A DNA stretch of 64,000 bases. It comes from Scolanthus callimorphus (Eukaryota > Cnidaria > Anthozoa > Actiniaria > Edwardsiidae). The position numbers were made by a program, and so were the translations under genes. Below, one piece after another: positions 58,301 through 64,000 of this stretch. The DNA lies in assembly GCA_033964015.1 (NCBI GenBank), contig CM066923.1, positions 21,129,739 to 21,193,738 on the forward strand. The letters are read 5' to 3'. The notes beneath the pieces are model-generated. The model made no database searches. It saw nothing but the letters and a program-made list of their open reading frames with translations, and had not been told where the DNA came from. Each line of letters begins with the position of its first letter. Position 1 is the first letter of the stretch.

Positions 58301-61300
58301 CAACATGAGCAAAACCCGCGCCCTGCTTGGCCTCGTTTCCATGCTGAATAAATCGGCTGCAAAATTCAAGATGGCGCTTGTGTATTAACAAAGGCGAATG
58401 GGCAGTGGCATTTAAGATTTCTGCAGACAATCCCTGTGCTAGTTAGTGATTACTACTAGACGTCTTATGTAGGAAAATTGTCGACTGTTTTTAGTGCTAA
58501 CGTAGTAGAGAATAGGAAGGTAAAACTTCATTTGTACACGCTTGCCCCGACAACTACAATAAAAAGCTGATCTCCACAGGGGGAGATCATTACTTATAGT
58601 GTACATTTAAAGCTAATACTAATAGAGAAAAATCTGACAATAATAACTATCCTAAGGTAGAAACTTCTAAGAATTGATATCAAGGGTGAAAGTGTGAGCA
58701 TTAATTGCTTTTAAAAAGTTTGACATTGTCTTGTAATACAGGCATCAAGAGTTCCAAACTCGCGGTGCGCGAACAATGCATCAATAGTGTTGAACAATGG
58801 AAAAAAGTGAGCCCCTTGCTATCAAACACAGCTTTGGGCTCACTTTTTTCCTTTGTTCAACACTAATGATGCATTGTTCACGCACCGCGAGTCTGGAACT
58901 CTTGTACCTGTCTCTCGACAAGCTTCCGGGAGGGAATTCCAAATTTTTGCTCCATCATAGCCAAAACTTGAGAAGTACTGCGCATCTATGTACGAGATAC
59001 ACGAATATTTATCTTGATGCTTTCTCGACAGAACCGCTTTTAACTCGCTACTAAAGCTCAGCAAATTACTGTTCACTGTCATCGGCCACGCCCAAGTGAC
59101 GGTAGTAGCAGAGGCTATCCACCCGACAGAGCCCCCTTCCCCCTCACAGCCGCTCCCTCCCTTCTCGGCCAGTGTACATAACGCCGCGGTGGTGCTCCAG
59201 CAAGCACTGCACTTCATCCCCAACCCCAACACAGAGTGTATGCTGAAGAATGTGGCGGTACGACTAGCAAGGAAAATGGGCAAGGCGGTAAGTCGAGCAG
59301 GAGTGTAGTTGAAGAGCCTGTGTCAGCCGCCATTTTGACAGCATAGCAACATACCAAGTCGGAGAAAGCATCCATTTCCATCGGCTGATTTAGAGAATAT
59401 AGAGCAATTGGTAAATCAAACCTGAAGCTTTGTTTTTAAACGTTTATTTAGATATTTCTACACGCAATTCGTCTTCTAATATCGAACAAAAATAATCACA
59501 AGGGAGTGGCTGACACGGGCTCTTTAATCTAGAATTGGACCTTCGTTCTCTCCAGAAAAGTCGCCTCTAAAAATCTAGAGCATGCTTATTTAGAAAGCAC
59601 TGACCATAGAGACGGTGACTTTTCTTGGAGAACGAGCAGGGCCCAGTTCTGGACTAGAGTTTAGTCAGTTGTTTTGCGCACGATCACCATGTTGAATGTT
59701 TTGGCCGGCACGAGAATGTAGAAAGTGGGTTTATAGAACCACCCTTTTGAGACCGTTGCTTGTCGGCATGTAACTAAAAATAGCCATAAAAACCTCCAGT
59801 GTATAATGGGAAACGCCTGGACTGTTCATGCTGTGTGAACAACCAAACTGTCTGGTCTAGAGCAACGGTACACTATCGCCCAACTGTCATACACCTAATT
59901 CAGTAAAGGTTGCTTTGGTCATTGGTCTTTGGTCATTGAACGCCTTTGTTTCGTGGTCACTGAAGCAAAAAAATCCTTTGTTTCGCGCTAAAATTGAAAG
60001 ACCAAAGACCAAAGCAACCTTTGTTGAATTAGGTGTATACAGGGTTCCCAAGGGTCCTTGAAAACCTGGAAAGTCCTGGAATTTGAAATGTCCTTTTCCA
60101 GGCCTTGAAAGTCCTGGTATTTTAAAAAAATATGCCAAGGTCCTTAAAAGTCCTGGAAAAATTTTCTACAAATGAGTTCTGGGAAATGTTGTAACAATAC
60201 AAGTTATTAATAAACAAAATAGAGATTGCAAAATTAAATGTTTGTCGGATGTCATCAATGAAACCAAAATGTCAAGATGTGCGCCGATGCAGCATATGCT
60301 TTTTTTCGGTATGCAAGGTCCTTAATTTTTTGAAAATTTCTTGAAAGTCCTGGGATTTTAACAGCTTCAAAACGTGGGAACCCTGTTATATGCAGGTTTG
60401 AACAACAGGGAATTTCTTCAGAAACCCACTCATACGAGAAGCTGATTTTTCCCATTGCACAAGAAGGGTGAGTGTTCGAAGTTCACTTAGACATTTCTCA
60501 GTCTATAATGGGAAATTCATCTTTTCACATGACTGGGTTTCTGCAGAAATTTCCTGTGAATAACTGCAGCTGCTCTTGTCATTTTTAGGCGACCGGTCAT
60601 GTGCCTGATCTGAGTGTTATACGAGCGATCCAAAGATTAGCCTGGATCTGTTCTGCCGGCGTGCTGCACCTCTTAGACGCCAGCTTCGAGGATATCCATA
60701 GAGCGCATGAAAAGGTAGGTTTGTTTGTTTGTTTGTTCGTTCGTTTCTTTGTTTTCTCGCCTTATGTTTGTTGTACTATATAGCGGTGCAATGACTTGAA
60801 TTTTAATTTTCACTGTAGCCATCAGGGAGGATCCTAGAACATGACGATGTACTTGTAGCCAAAGAAGCGTTAGAGGTGAGCTGTAAGACTAACTTCTAGT
60901 CGGGAAATAGTGAAGTTTGGTCGCCAAAATAGAAAACTGGTCGCCATGTTTTTTCTCCCGAACTATTGCTTTTGACAGCTAATTTTCTGATGGGATGTTT
61001 TTTAAAACCTACAGACTGGAAAGGTAAGTCGCCATTTGGCGACAAGGTTGAAATGTTTGCTGGCAAAACCCTAAATTCTGTCGCCATTGGCGACCATAAG
61101 GCCGCAATGTCTGGCCCTTGAATCCAAGAACGAAGAGCTCATACCTGGAAAAGCTTCCAGTTTGAATATTGCACCGATGCTTTATGTGTGTTGGGGTGCG
61201 AGGGACTGCAAACTTACTCGGCAGTTTTAACACTAATATCACCGAGCATGGCAGTGTTGTAATATCAAAGGCGCCTTTTCCAAGTGTATGTTAACTCTAT

Positions 61301-63862
61301 ATTTCCAAGGACTGAGATCCTCCTCCTCCTCTCTTCTGCAATGACGATTTAGTTATCAATAGTAGGGGAGAACTAAAACTTGTTATTTCTGTCAATCCCA
61401 AAGGTTCTCGCGGTGTGTTTAGCTCTGTGTCCTGCTGCTATCGACTCGCTCAGTAAAGACAAGTCCTGGCAGTGCTTTGTCATAGATCTTCTTATTCTCT
61501 GTCCCAACCGGTAGGTATTTAACCACATTGCATATAGTGATCGCGCCCTTGTCGCACTAAAGGTTTTCCCCTTTTAGTCAAATTACCCTAGTAATCTATT
61601 ATCAATGCTTCGTTCTGATTGGCTGAGCTTCTAGTAGGCTATAAGTTATAGCCTACTAGTAGCGATTTTTTTTGGCTCAGGCTCGTGCACGAGGCAAACG
61701 AGGGTAATGCTTACTGACACAATTGGCTACAGGTTTCATACTGCTGGGAATAGCTGGTCGCCTGTGATTGAGAACAGAGAAAAACGATCGAGGTCTTACG
61801 ACCGGAAATTCTCGACGCTCTCCCATATGAAAATCACGTCAGTGACAGCGATTTCTGAGCCGTCAGTTTTGATACTTGTTTCAATAACATGCATTTGTTT
61901 TGTTGTTGTCAGAGCCGTGCGTTTCAGTGCGTCGGAGCAGTTCTTCCTGATGGCCACCAGATGTTCGCCTGGTCACAGACCCACAGTCTTCTTCATTACT
62001 CTTCTCTTCACTGTGCTCATGGTACGTGAAATGTTTTGTAACAGAGATTAGAAAATAACACCTATGTTGTATTGTGGATGTGCGCATTCTGATTGGTTAA
62101 AAGGCGTGTTTGTAAGAGACCTGAGAAACACGATTGTCACGCAACGCTGTCGCGCGTGTGTATGTTATTTTCTAAAAGCAATAAAAATACTTTCTGCGTG
62201 CTCTCTGGTTCTTACAAACACTCGGGGAATGTTGGTCGAACTGATAAAGTTTTGAAGTTTTGATCAGTTCTCCCAACATCCTCCTCGTGTTTGTAAGAAA
62301 GCAGAGAGCACGCGGAAAGTACTTTTATTGCTTAATAATAGTATCCACCCTCTACGTGGTAACCTAGAGGGGAGGGAAGGCGGAAGATGTTTCTCCCATC
62401 AAGGCCATAGAAAGCATTGAGCATTGGCCAGAGAGTAGAGCAGATTTCGTACGGAACACGGTACGGAACGGAACCTCGCCTACTCGTGAACGTGCAGCGA
62501 ATCACATCGCGTGAAATGACTGATAAACCAATGAGAATGCTTAGACACGGCACGGTACAATACCGTTACGGTGTACACACACCACGGAACGCACCGTAAC
62601 GTTTTCACAGTCATACAAAATCTGCTCTACTATGCACTAACAATGCGTTGTCCTTGTGATGAGACCATTGTCAGTGCCAGGGAAAGGCTATTTTGGCGGT
62701 TCTCCCGTGTACGAACCTGAAACAACTCGCTGCGTCACAAAAACTTCCTTTGTTTCGTAGAACGAATCATGACGAAAGGAGAGAGAGCTGAACACAAAGG
62801 TTTCATGTGGGAATGGTTCTGCGGAACCGCTATTTTGCTCACTTACGCGTTTCAATTTGTGTTTTTTTAGAACACTGTCAAGGAGCACCCTTCCTCTTCT
62901 CATGATTACTTCAATCTGCTTTGTAGGTACGTGAAATACAGGTTAAACAGCAGGTTAAATAGTTGAATAGCGCTATATAATGATTGAATTACTTTTATTT
63001 TTATTATTCATTGATATTTCAGATTACTTAATCACGCCTTCTTCACTCATTGTCCTCTGCCCACCGCTGAAGTACTTCTTAAGAATGAAATTACGTGGCT
63101 GAAAAAGACCAAGGTTTGTAAACCGTGGATACTTGATTCACTCAGAGCAGCTACACAATCGTTGCTTGATGGCGTCCAATTAATTTCTTGCCCTCTAATA
63201 TCTTTCTCTCAAATTAGCCAATCAGAACTATTTCTCTTGCATGGCCGAACGAAAAATAATGCATTTGAGCATAAATATTTTTCGATCTCCTCAGAACAAT
63301 CTTGCCTTATGTCAAATGAATGTAAACTGAGTTTGCCTTGTACGAAGATAAAATCTAGTTTTTGCTCCCCAAGACTGCAAAATTTCTCGCTGGACCTAGG
63401 AACGTCCATTCTCTTACCCAAAGCTCCTCGGCTCGTTATCTCGCGGGGGAGGCTCTGGTGACAGCCATTGAAGCGTGCGCGAGATTTGATACAGAGCCGT
63501 TGAGAGAAACAGCTTTCTGCGCACGCCCAGCGTTCAAAATCGGCCAATCAGCGAAGGCCCCCAAATGGCTGTCCCCAGAGCATCCCCTGCGAGGTTACGA
63601 GAATGAGGAACGTTTAGATTTGACAATTGACAAACGATCTTTTGCGCATCGTTAGTTGAGATCAGCTGGATGTTTATTATTTATTTTTCTTTGTTTTGTT
63701 CTCCTGCAGGACTCTGTGCTGGCAGCTGAGGATGGGGTCAACCCTGTAGACGAGTCGCTCTTAGAAGGTCACCTTGGCATTACTAGAGAACTGCTGCTAT
63801 TCCAAAGCCCGCAGAGCAAGCTATCTATAGGATCACAGACGGGGGGAGCAAATTTAATTAAG
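33995..63862 (+). CDS. USP9X: Ubiquitin carboxyl-terminal hydrolase USP9X / fat facets ortholog, N-terminal 1467 codons (continues beyond window)
   Basis: USP9X removes ubiquitin from many cytosolic substrates. Thirty-eight exons join in one frame without a stop (exon coordinates in the entries below), and all but one intron are GT-AG. The order of conserved peptides follows vertebrate USP9X throughout: [18 protein letters not shown] near the start, the conserved helical-repeat region, a ubiquitin-like domain (about residues 887-967), a serine-rich linker ([16 protein letters not shown]), and GGANLIK at residue 1467. Human USP9X reaches the same point at a similar residue number, with its catalytic domain starting at about 1557. 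The catalytic Cys/His boxes therefore lie to the right of this window. The ATG at 33995 is the first after an in-frame stop (33980-33982). Introns run from 74 bp to 3.8 kb and are full of mobile elements. Confidence 0.96.
34835..34947 (+). CDS. USP9X: USP9X exon 2
   Basis: Peptide [20 protein letters not shown]; ends in phase 0 at donor GTAAGT. Confidence 0.93.
35312..35520. mobile_element. 209 bp miniature element, second copy of the TGTGTGGTTCCAGA family (intron 2)
   Basis: Same ends as 1335-1484, with a longer core that includes a run of 16 G near 35478. Confidence 0.75.
35666..35778 (+). CDS. USP9X: USP9X exon 3
   Basis: Peptide [16 protein letters not shown]. The miniature element 35312-35520 lies in the preceding intron. 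Confidence 0.93.
36150..36236 (+). mobile_element. LINE 3' end with (TTA)n tail (intron 3)
   Basis: TTACCGTGTATAAATAAAG (36193-36211) followed by TTA units. The same 19 bp ends the LINE at 55083. Confidence 0.6.
36517..36625 (+). CDS. USP9X: USP9X exon 4
   Basis: Peptide [15 protein letters not shown] and PDIRSPK; followed by the largest intron (3.8 kb). Confidence 0.93.
36757..37560. repeat. Tandem array, unit about 127 bp, about seven copies (intron 4)
   Basis: The unit contains TACGTCATCGATGACGTCAT, AAAACTAGAAAAA, AACATCGCT, CCAAACTTGCACAAA and TCTTAGTGACAAGGGGGG. It is the reverse-orientation relative of the array at 15400. The array is followed by a hairpin CAAGGCACTCGGTGCCTTTG (37603-37622) and AATATTATATATA, analogous to the outer element ends. 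Confidence 0.85.
37819..37840. repeat. (TTA)n microsatellite
   Basis: About seven TTA units directly before the miniature element at 37841. Confidence 0.8.
37841..38025. mobile_element. 185 bp Tigger/pogo-like miniature element (intron 4)
   Basis: The ends GTGGAACCACGATTTTAC and AAATTGGGGTTCCACTG are inverted repeats, and TA follows. It is related to the larger element at 45904-47457. Confidence 0.7.
38111..39570. mobile_element. 1.46 kb hAT-like element with an 8 bp target duplication (intron 4)
   Basis: CAGGGCCCGTGGTTTGATG at the left mirrors CATCAAACCACAGGCCC at the right. TGATTAAT stands on both sides (38103-38110, 39571-39578). Repeated TTATGCGC words stand near both ends. It contains another miniature element at about 39149-39510. 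No transposase is visible. Confidence 0.75.
39149..39510. mobile_element. About 360 bp miniature element nested in the hAT-like element
   Basis: It interrupts a run of TTATGCGC words. It contains a strong hairpin AATAAACAATATCTGGCCAA... / GGAATCAAGC...GATTCC around CGGCCTCACGGCCTCG (39430-39450). Boundaries are estimated from where the host repeat stops and resumes. Confidence 0.55.
39621..40129 (-). mobile_element. Copy 2 of the 525 bp miniature element, inverted (intron 4)
   Basis: Reverse complement of 27700-28225 over its whole length, including the GGGAAACATC hairpin. Confidence 0.8.
40464..40579 (+). CDS. USP9X: USP9X exon 5
   Basis: Peptide [20 protein letters not shown]. Confidence 0.93.
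41333..41399 (+). CDS. USP9X: USP9X exon 6
   Basis: Peptide [20 protein letters not shown]; 67 nt. Confidence 0.93.
41496..41627. mobile_element. Miniature element with GTTTTCACGATGTTGTG ends (intron 6)
   Basis: Left GCAGTTTTCACGATGTTGTG and right CACAACATCGTGAAAAC are inverted repeats. Confidence 0.7.
41723..41821 (+). CDS. USP9X: USP9X exon 7
   Basis: Peptide [20 protein letters not shown]; 33 codons, phase 0 at both ends. Confidence 0.94.
42045..42130 (+). CDS. USP9X: USP9X exon 8
   Basis: Peptide [15 protein letters not shown] and [10 protein letters not shown]. Confidence 0.93.
42242..42290 (+). CDS. USP9X: USP9X exon 9
   Basis: Short 49-nt exon; peptide [16 protein letters not shown]. 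Confidence 0.93.
42916..43005 (+). CDS. USP9X: USP9X exon 10
   Basis: Peptide [15 protein letters not shown] and [11 protein letters not shown]. Confidence 0.94.
43123..43185 (+). CDS. USP9X: USP9X exon 11
   Basis: Peptide [20 protein letters not shown]. Confidence 0.93.
43591..43785 (+). CDS. USP9X: USP9X exon 12
   Basis: 65 codons; peptides [18 protein letters not shown] and [19 protein letters not shown]. Confidence 0.95.
43895..43993 (+). CDS. USP9X: USP9X exon 13
   Basis: Peptide [18 protein letters not shown]. Confidence 0.95.
44226..44333 (+). CDS. USP9X: USP9X exon 14
   Basis: Peptides [17 protein letters not shown] and [12 protein letters not shown]. Confidence 0.95.
44782..44898 (+). 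CDS. USP9X: USP9X exon 15
   Basis: Peptides [20 protein letters not shown] and IKEICMLF. Confidence 0.95.
45186..45336 (+). CDS. USP9X: USP9X exon 16 (GC donor)
   Basis: Peptides [20 protein letters not shown] and [12 protein letters not shown]. The best end is CAG|GCAAGA at 45336/45337, a GC-AG intron in phase 1. A GT in TCCA|GTATCG (45324/45325) keeps the same phase and would drop four codons, but it is a poor donor. Confidence 0.88.
45411..45498 (+). CDS. USP9X: USP9X exon 17
   Basis: Peptide [18 protein letters not shown]; follows a 74 bp intron. Confidence 0.9.
45598..45649 (+). CDS. USP9X: USP9X exon 18
   Basis: 52-nt exon; peptide [17 protein letters not shown]. Confidence 0.94.
46190..47001. 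mobile_element. 812 bp foldback with arms of about 300 bp
   Basis: TTACAAGTGAGGGCTCAAAC at the left mirrors GTTTAAGCCCGGCTCACTTG at the right. Inner matches include CTGCTCGAGTCACGATGAGT and CTCTCCGCTAGTCGGAGGTC with their complements. The arms have diverged by scattered bases. Confidence 0.75.
47100..47331. mobile_element. 232 bp TA-flanked miniature element, GAGCGGATTTCA family
   Basis: GAGCGGATTTCACATAACTG and CAGTCATGTGAAAACCGCTC ends with TA on both sides. It contains several CCAAT/ATTGG words. Confidence 0.8.
47647..47718 (+). CDS. USP9X: USP9X exon 19
   Basis: Peptide [20 protein letters not shown]. The Tigger-like element 45904-47457 fills most of the preceding intron. Confidence 0.94.
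47752..47966. mobile_element. 215 bp hAT-like miniature element (intron 19)
   Basis: CAGGGCCCGACATTAACTTT and GTCGCAGTGTCTGGCCCTG ends, with TGATTAYC on both sides. TTAGTCGCCA words are repeated inside. A truncated relative lies at about 60905-61120. Confidence 0.7.
48062..48165 (+). CDS. USP9X: USP9X exon 20
   Basis: Peptides [13 protein letters not shown] and [13 protein letters not shown]. Confidence 0.94.
48239..48530 (+). mobile_element. tRNA-derived SINE-like sequence (intron 20)
   Basis: GGTTGGCTAAACGTTACAGC resembles a degenerate box A. GATTGACTCCCGGCCC, about 40 bp on, resembles a box B (GGTTCGACTCC). The spacing and the following body fit a tRNA-derived SINE, though no tail is clear. 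Confidence 0.45.
48695..48809 (+). CDS. USP9X: USP9X exon 21
   Basis: Peptides [10 protein letters not shown] and [20 protein letters not shown]. Confidence 0.94.
49354..49449 (+). CDS. USP9X: USP9X exon 22
   Basis: Peptide [20 protein letters not shown]. Confidence 0.93.
49547..50080. repeat. Imperfect tandem repeat in intron 22
   Basis: Words TTACTGTGGAATGGCTTACC, TGTCAGTCGATCA and AGTTACAAATTACTGCTGAA recur about six times on both sides of the inserted element 49734-49961. Confidence 0.65.
49734..49961. mobile_element. 228 bp TA-flanked miniature element, GAGCGGATTTCA family
   Basis: GAGCGGATTTCACATGACTG at the left, GAAATCCGCTC at the right, TA on both sides. AGCCAATCAGAATCGAGAGA and other CCAAT words lie inside. 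Confidence 0.8.
50230..50462 (+). CDS. USP9X: USP9X exon 23
   Basis: The second longest coding exon here; peptides [33 protein letters not shown] and [11 protein letters not shown]. Confidence 0.94.
50557..50802. mobile_element. 246 bp miniature element with TTAA duplication (piggyBac-like)
   Basis: AGGGAGGCTGACACG and CGTGACAGCCTCCCT-type ends, with TTAA immediately on each side (50553-50556, 50803-50806). Confidence 0.7.
50943..51106. mobile_element. 164 bp foldback element
   Basis: GATATACTAGTTATACAATG at the left mirrors CATTGTATAACTAGTATATC at the right; GTGGCATACTGCAGAAT is mirrored inside. Confidence 0.75.
51596..51981. mobile_element. 386 bp TA-flanked element, GAGCAGATTTCA variant, with a nested insert
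   Basis: GAGCAGATTTCATATCACTG and CAGTCATACGAAATCTGCTC ends with TA on both sides. The core has GC-rich GGTACGGTCGCGG words and contains the insert at about 51672-51878. Confidence 0.8.
51672..51878. mobile_element. Nested Mutator-like miniature element with an 8-9 bp duplication
   Basis: TAGCCTGCTTGCAGGCGGTA at the left mirrors TACCGCCTGCAAGTGGGCTA at the right. GCCTGCTG stands on both sides. Its ends resemble those of 56704-56845. Confidence 0.6.
52024..52152 (+). CDS. USP9X: USP9X exon 24 (first half of the ubiquitin-like domain)
   Basis: Peptide [20 protein letters not shown] then [18 protein letters not shown], the beta-hairpin and helix of the ubiquitin-like fold. Confidence 0.95.
52859..52970 (+). 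CDS. USP9X: USP9X exon 25 (second half of the ubiquitin-like domain)
   Basis: Peptide [20 protein letters not shown]. Confidence 0.94.
53787..53924 (+). CDS. USP9X: USP9X exon 26
   Basis: Peptide [16 protein letters not shown], a serine-rich linker that is strikingly conserved with vertebrates, then ENCLPGV. Confidence 0.95.
54590..55132 (+). pseudogene. LINE 3' fragment: reverse transcriptase tail, then (TATC)n (intron 26)
   Basis: An open frame of about 110 codons ends at 54938. Peptides [19 protein letters not shown] and [19 protein letters not shown] are the usual C-terminus of non-LTR reverse transcriptases. It is followed by a 3' UTR ending TTACCGTGTATAAATAAAG (55083-55101) and a TATC tail. 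5'-truncated, same strand as the host gene. Confidence 0.8.
55272..55392 (+). CDS. USP9X: USP9X exon 27
   Basis: Peptides [20 protein letters not shown] and RQLLDLIPS; less conserved than its neighbours. Confidence 0.9.
55462..55979. mobile_element. 518 bp element of the GAGCGGATTTCA family, expanded by a minisatellite
   Basis: CAGCGCATTTCAGATGACTG at the left and CATCTGAAATCCGCCC at the right, TA on both sides. The inside (55491-55935) consists of about seven units of about 63 bp built on CTTCGTCCCCTGATTGGTTT and GATTGGCTAAGTGTACTT. Confidence 0.75.
56079..56209 (+). CDS. USP9X: USP9X exon 28
   Basis: Peptides [18 protein letters not shown] and [19 protein letters not shown]. Confidence 0.92.
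56223..56532. mobile_element. About 310 bp PIF/Harbinger-like miniature element (intron 28)
   Basis: GGCTCGTTCACACGGCGCGA at the left mirrors CGCGCCGTGTTAACGAGCC at the right, flanked by TTA(A). The inside is rich in GCGATTT / AAATCGC words. Confidence 0.7.
56704..56845. mobile_element. 142 bp Mutator-like miniature element with an exact 9 bp duplication
   Basis: TAGCCTGCTGGCAAGCGTTG at the left mirrors CAACGCCTGCGAGCAGGCTA at the right. TCGGAAGTC stands on both sides (56695-56703, 56846-56854). Confidence 0.8.
56914..57064. mobile_element. Miniature element with TATAGCGCTGTTCAC ends
   Basis: TATAGCGCTGTTCAC at the left mirrors GTGAATAGCGCTATA at the right; AATGTGCCAACC / GGTTGGCACATT pair inside. 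Confidence 0.7.
57348..57410 (+). CDS. USP9X: USP9X exon 29
   Basis: 21 codons; peptide [12 protein letters not shown]. Confidence 0.92.
57451..57800. repeat. Two tandem units with CATTCTCGTACCCAGAGCTC, closed by an inverted copy
   Basis: The word recurs at about 57455 and 57582. GGAGCTCTGGGTTCGAGA near 57785 is the inverted end. A single-unit relative lies at 63400-63610. Confidence 0.65.
57951..58042 (+). CDS. USP9X: USP9X exon 30
   Basis: Peptide [20 protein letters not shown]; ends in phase 2. Confidence 0.92.
58115..59030 (-). pseudogene. Antisense LINE 3' fragment (intron 30)
   Basis: On the minus strand, peptide [18 protein letters not shown] (about 58975-58920) is the reverse transcriptase C-terminus. 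The 3' tail ends in ATTGAATTGAATTGAA at 58118. It is interrupted by the foldback at 58745-58905. Its 5' edge touches the acceptor of USP9X exon 31. Confidence 0.65.
58745..58905. mobile_element. 161 bp foldback inside the antisense LINE
   Basis: CAAGAGTTCCAAACTCGCGG at the left mirrors CCGCGAGTCTGGAACTCTTG at the right; the AAAAAAGTGAGCCC arms pair near the loop. Confidence 0.75.
59032..59287 (+). CDS. USP9X: USP9X exon 31
   Basis: Peptides [20 protein letters not shown] and [20 protein letters not shown]. The chosen acceptor TTTCTCGACAG (ending 59031) keeps the frame and restores the conserved helix. That acceptor lies at the edge of an antisense LINE fragment. Confidence 0.88.
59888..60038. 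mobile_element. 150 bp foldback with ACACCTAATTCA ends (intron 31)
   Basis: ACACCTAATTCAGTAAAGGT at the left mirrors ACCTTTGTTGAATTAGGTGT at the right, TA on both sides. Confidence 0.75.
60040..60386. mobile_element. About 345 bp hAT-like element with CAGGGTTCCCA ends
   Basis: CAGGGTTCCCAAGGGTCCTT at the left and GTGGGAACCCTG at the right. AAAGTCCTGGAA words are repeated inside. It abuts the preceding foldback. Confidence 0.7.
60405..60558. mobile_element. Family with AATTTCTGCAGAAAC ends, member 3
   Basis: ACAGGGAATTTCTTCAGAAA at the left mirrors TTTCTGCAGAAATTTCCTGT at the right. Confidence 0.65.
60589..60714 (+). CDS. USP9X: USP9X exon 32
   Basis: Peptide [19 protein letters not shown]. 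Confidence 0.93.
60819..60875 (+). CDS. USP9X: USP9X exon 33
   Basis: 19 codons; peptide [16 protein letters not shown]. Confidence 0.85.
60905..61120. mobile_element. Truncated relative of the hAT-like element 47752-47966
   Basis: GGTCGCCAAAATAG and TCGCCATTGGCGACCATAAG then AATGTCTGGCCCTT match the right part of that element; the left end is missing. Confidence 0.55.
61404..61510 (+). CDS. USP9X: USP9X exon 34
   Basis: Peptides [19 protein letters not shown] and IDLLILCPN. Confidence 0.93.
61913..62021 (+). CDS. USP9X: USP9X exon 35
   Basis: Peptides [20 protein letters not shown] and [10 protein letters not shown]. Confidence 0.95.
62176..62333. repeat. Hairpin of about 158 bp (intron 35)
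   Basis: AAGCAATAAAAATACTTTCT at the left mirrors GAAAGTACTTTTATTGCTT at the right; CAAACACTCGGGGAATGTTGG pairs with its complement inside. Confidence 0.7.
62438..62627. mobile_element. 190 bp TA-flanked element, GAGCAGATTTC variant
   Basis: GAGCAGATTTCGTACGGAAC at the left and GTCATACAAAATCTGCTC at the right, TA on both sides; related to 51596-51981. Confidence 0.75.
62871..62926 (+). CDS. USP9X: USP9X exon 36
   Basis: 56 nt; peptide [13 protein letters not shown]. Confidence 0.9.
63023..63113 (+). CDS. USP9X: USP9X exon 37
   Basis: Peptides [10 protein letters not shown] and [16 protein letters not shown]. Confidence 0.93.
63400..63610. repeat. Single-unit relative of the repeat at 57451 (intron 37)
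   Basis: CATTCTCTTACCCAAAGCTC at the left; CCTGCGAGGTTACGAGAATG at the right forms the inverted end. It contains the same TTGAGAGAAACAGCTTTCTG and CGGCCAATCAGC words. Confidence 0.65.
63710..63862 (+). CDS. USP9X: USP9X exon 38 (last exon in window)
   Basis: Peptides [16 protein letters not shown] and TGGANLIK; the donor GTATT follows and the gene continues to the right. Confidence 0.94.
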
Positions 63863-64000
63863 GTATTTATGCCCGGTTTGTCTTGATGTCACAACAACAA
63901 TAGTAACAGCATCCACAACACCAGCAATGAAGACATCAGCAACGAAAACCACATCAGCGTTTATTTAAACAATTTATTATATAAACTGTGATGTTTTATC

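Noticed and set aside
58840..59283. 147-codon minus-strand frame taken as one gene
   Set aside because: It is a chance fusion of the antisense of USP9X exon 31 with an old LINE tail and a foldback.
63656..63886. Open frame with a hydrophobic start that looks like a signal peptide
   Set aside because: The hydrophobic part is the T-rich intron end before the acceptor; only 63710-63862 is coding, as USP9X exon 38.

Overview
This is a eukaryotic, animal-type window. It has long introns with GT-AG junctions, a tRNA-Ala gene, and a very dense load of small DNA transposons, foldback elements and non-LTR retrotransposon scraps. The repeat style (tandem units with TGACGTCATCGATGACGTCA palindromes, ACGG microsatellites, many CCAAT-bearing miniature elements) together with the gene structure suggests a cnidarian, most likely an anthozoan coral or anemone. 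That placement is inference; no marker gene settles the species.

Right half (about 34.0-63.9 kb): one conserved plus-strand gene, the ortholog of the deubiquitinase USP9X / fat facets. I could join 38 coding exons in a single reading frame (4401 nt, 1467 codons). They cover the N-terminal helical-repeat part and the ubiquitin-like domain. The window ends before the catalytic USP domain, so catalysis cannot be judged here. Introns 3 and later hold many mobile elements, several nested.

Middle (15.3-25.6 kb): a composite of nested mobile elements. An outer structure with matching inverted ends (about 15.29 and 25.62 kb) carries arrays of about 128 bp units at both ends in opposite orientation. 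Inside an ACGG microsatellite of that structure sits a complete-looking 4.6 kb DNA transposon (16676-21259). It has 24/25 matching terminal inverted repeats, six exact copies of an internal CGTTTACGTTAC motif, and a long DDE-like transposase reading frame (18069-20366). The ATG-bearing start of the transposase lies in another frame and meets the long frame exactly at A_AAA_AAG, a classical -1 slippery heptamer. This is either a programmed frameshift or a one-base homopolymer loss, and it is the most interesting point in the window.

Left part (0-15 kb): no host gene recognised. It holds a decayed non-LTR reverse transcriptase fragment, a 1.1 kb element with TTA target duplications, a 279 bp foldback, a 3.8 kb element with TA target duplications and arrayed inverted arms, two tandem elements sharing both ends (9.0-13.0 kb, one carrying about 19 copies of a roughly 110 bp minisatellite), and a 300 bp tandem repeat.

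25.6-34 kb: a minus-strand retrotransposon tail, a tRNA-Ala(UGC) gene, several miniature elements, a possible small minus-strand exon (32044-32365), and a possible non-coding first exon of the USP9X gene near 31.6-31.8 kb.
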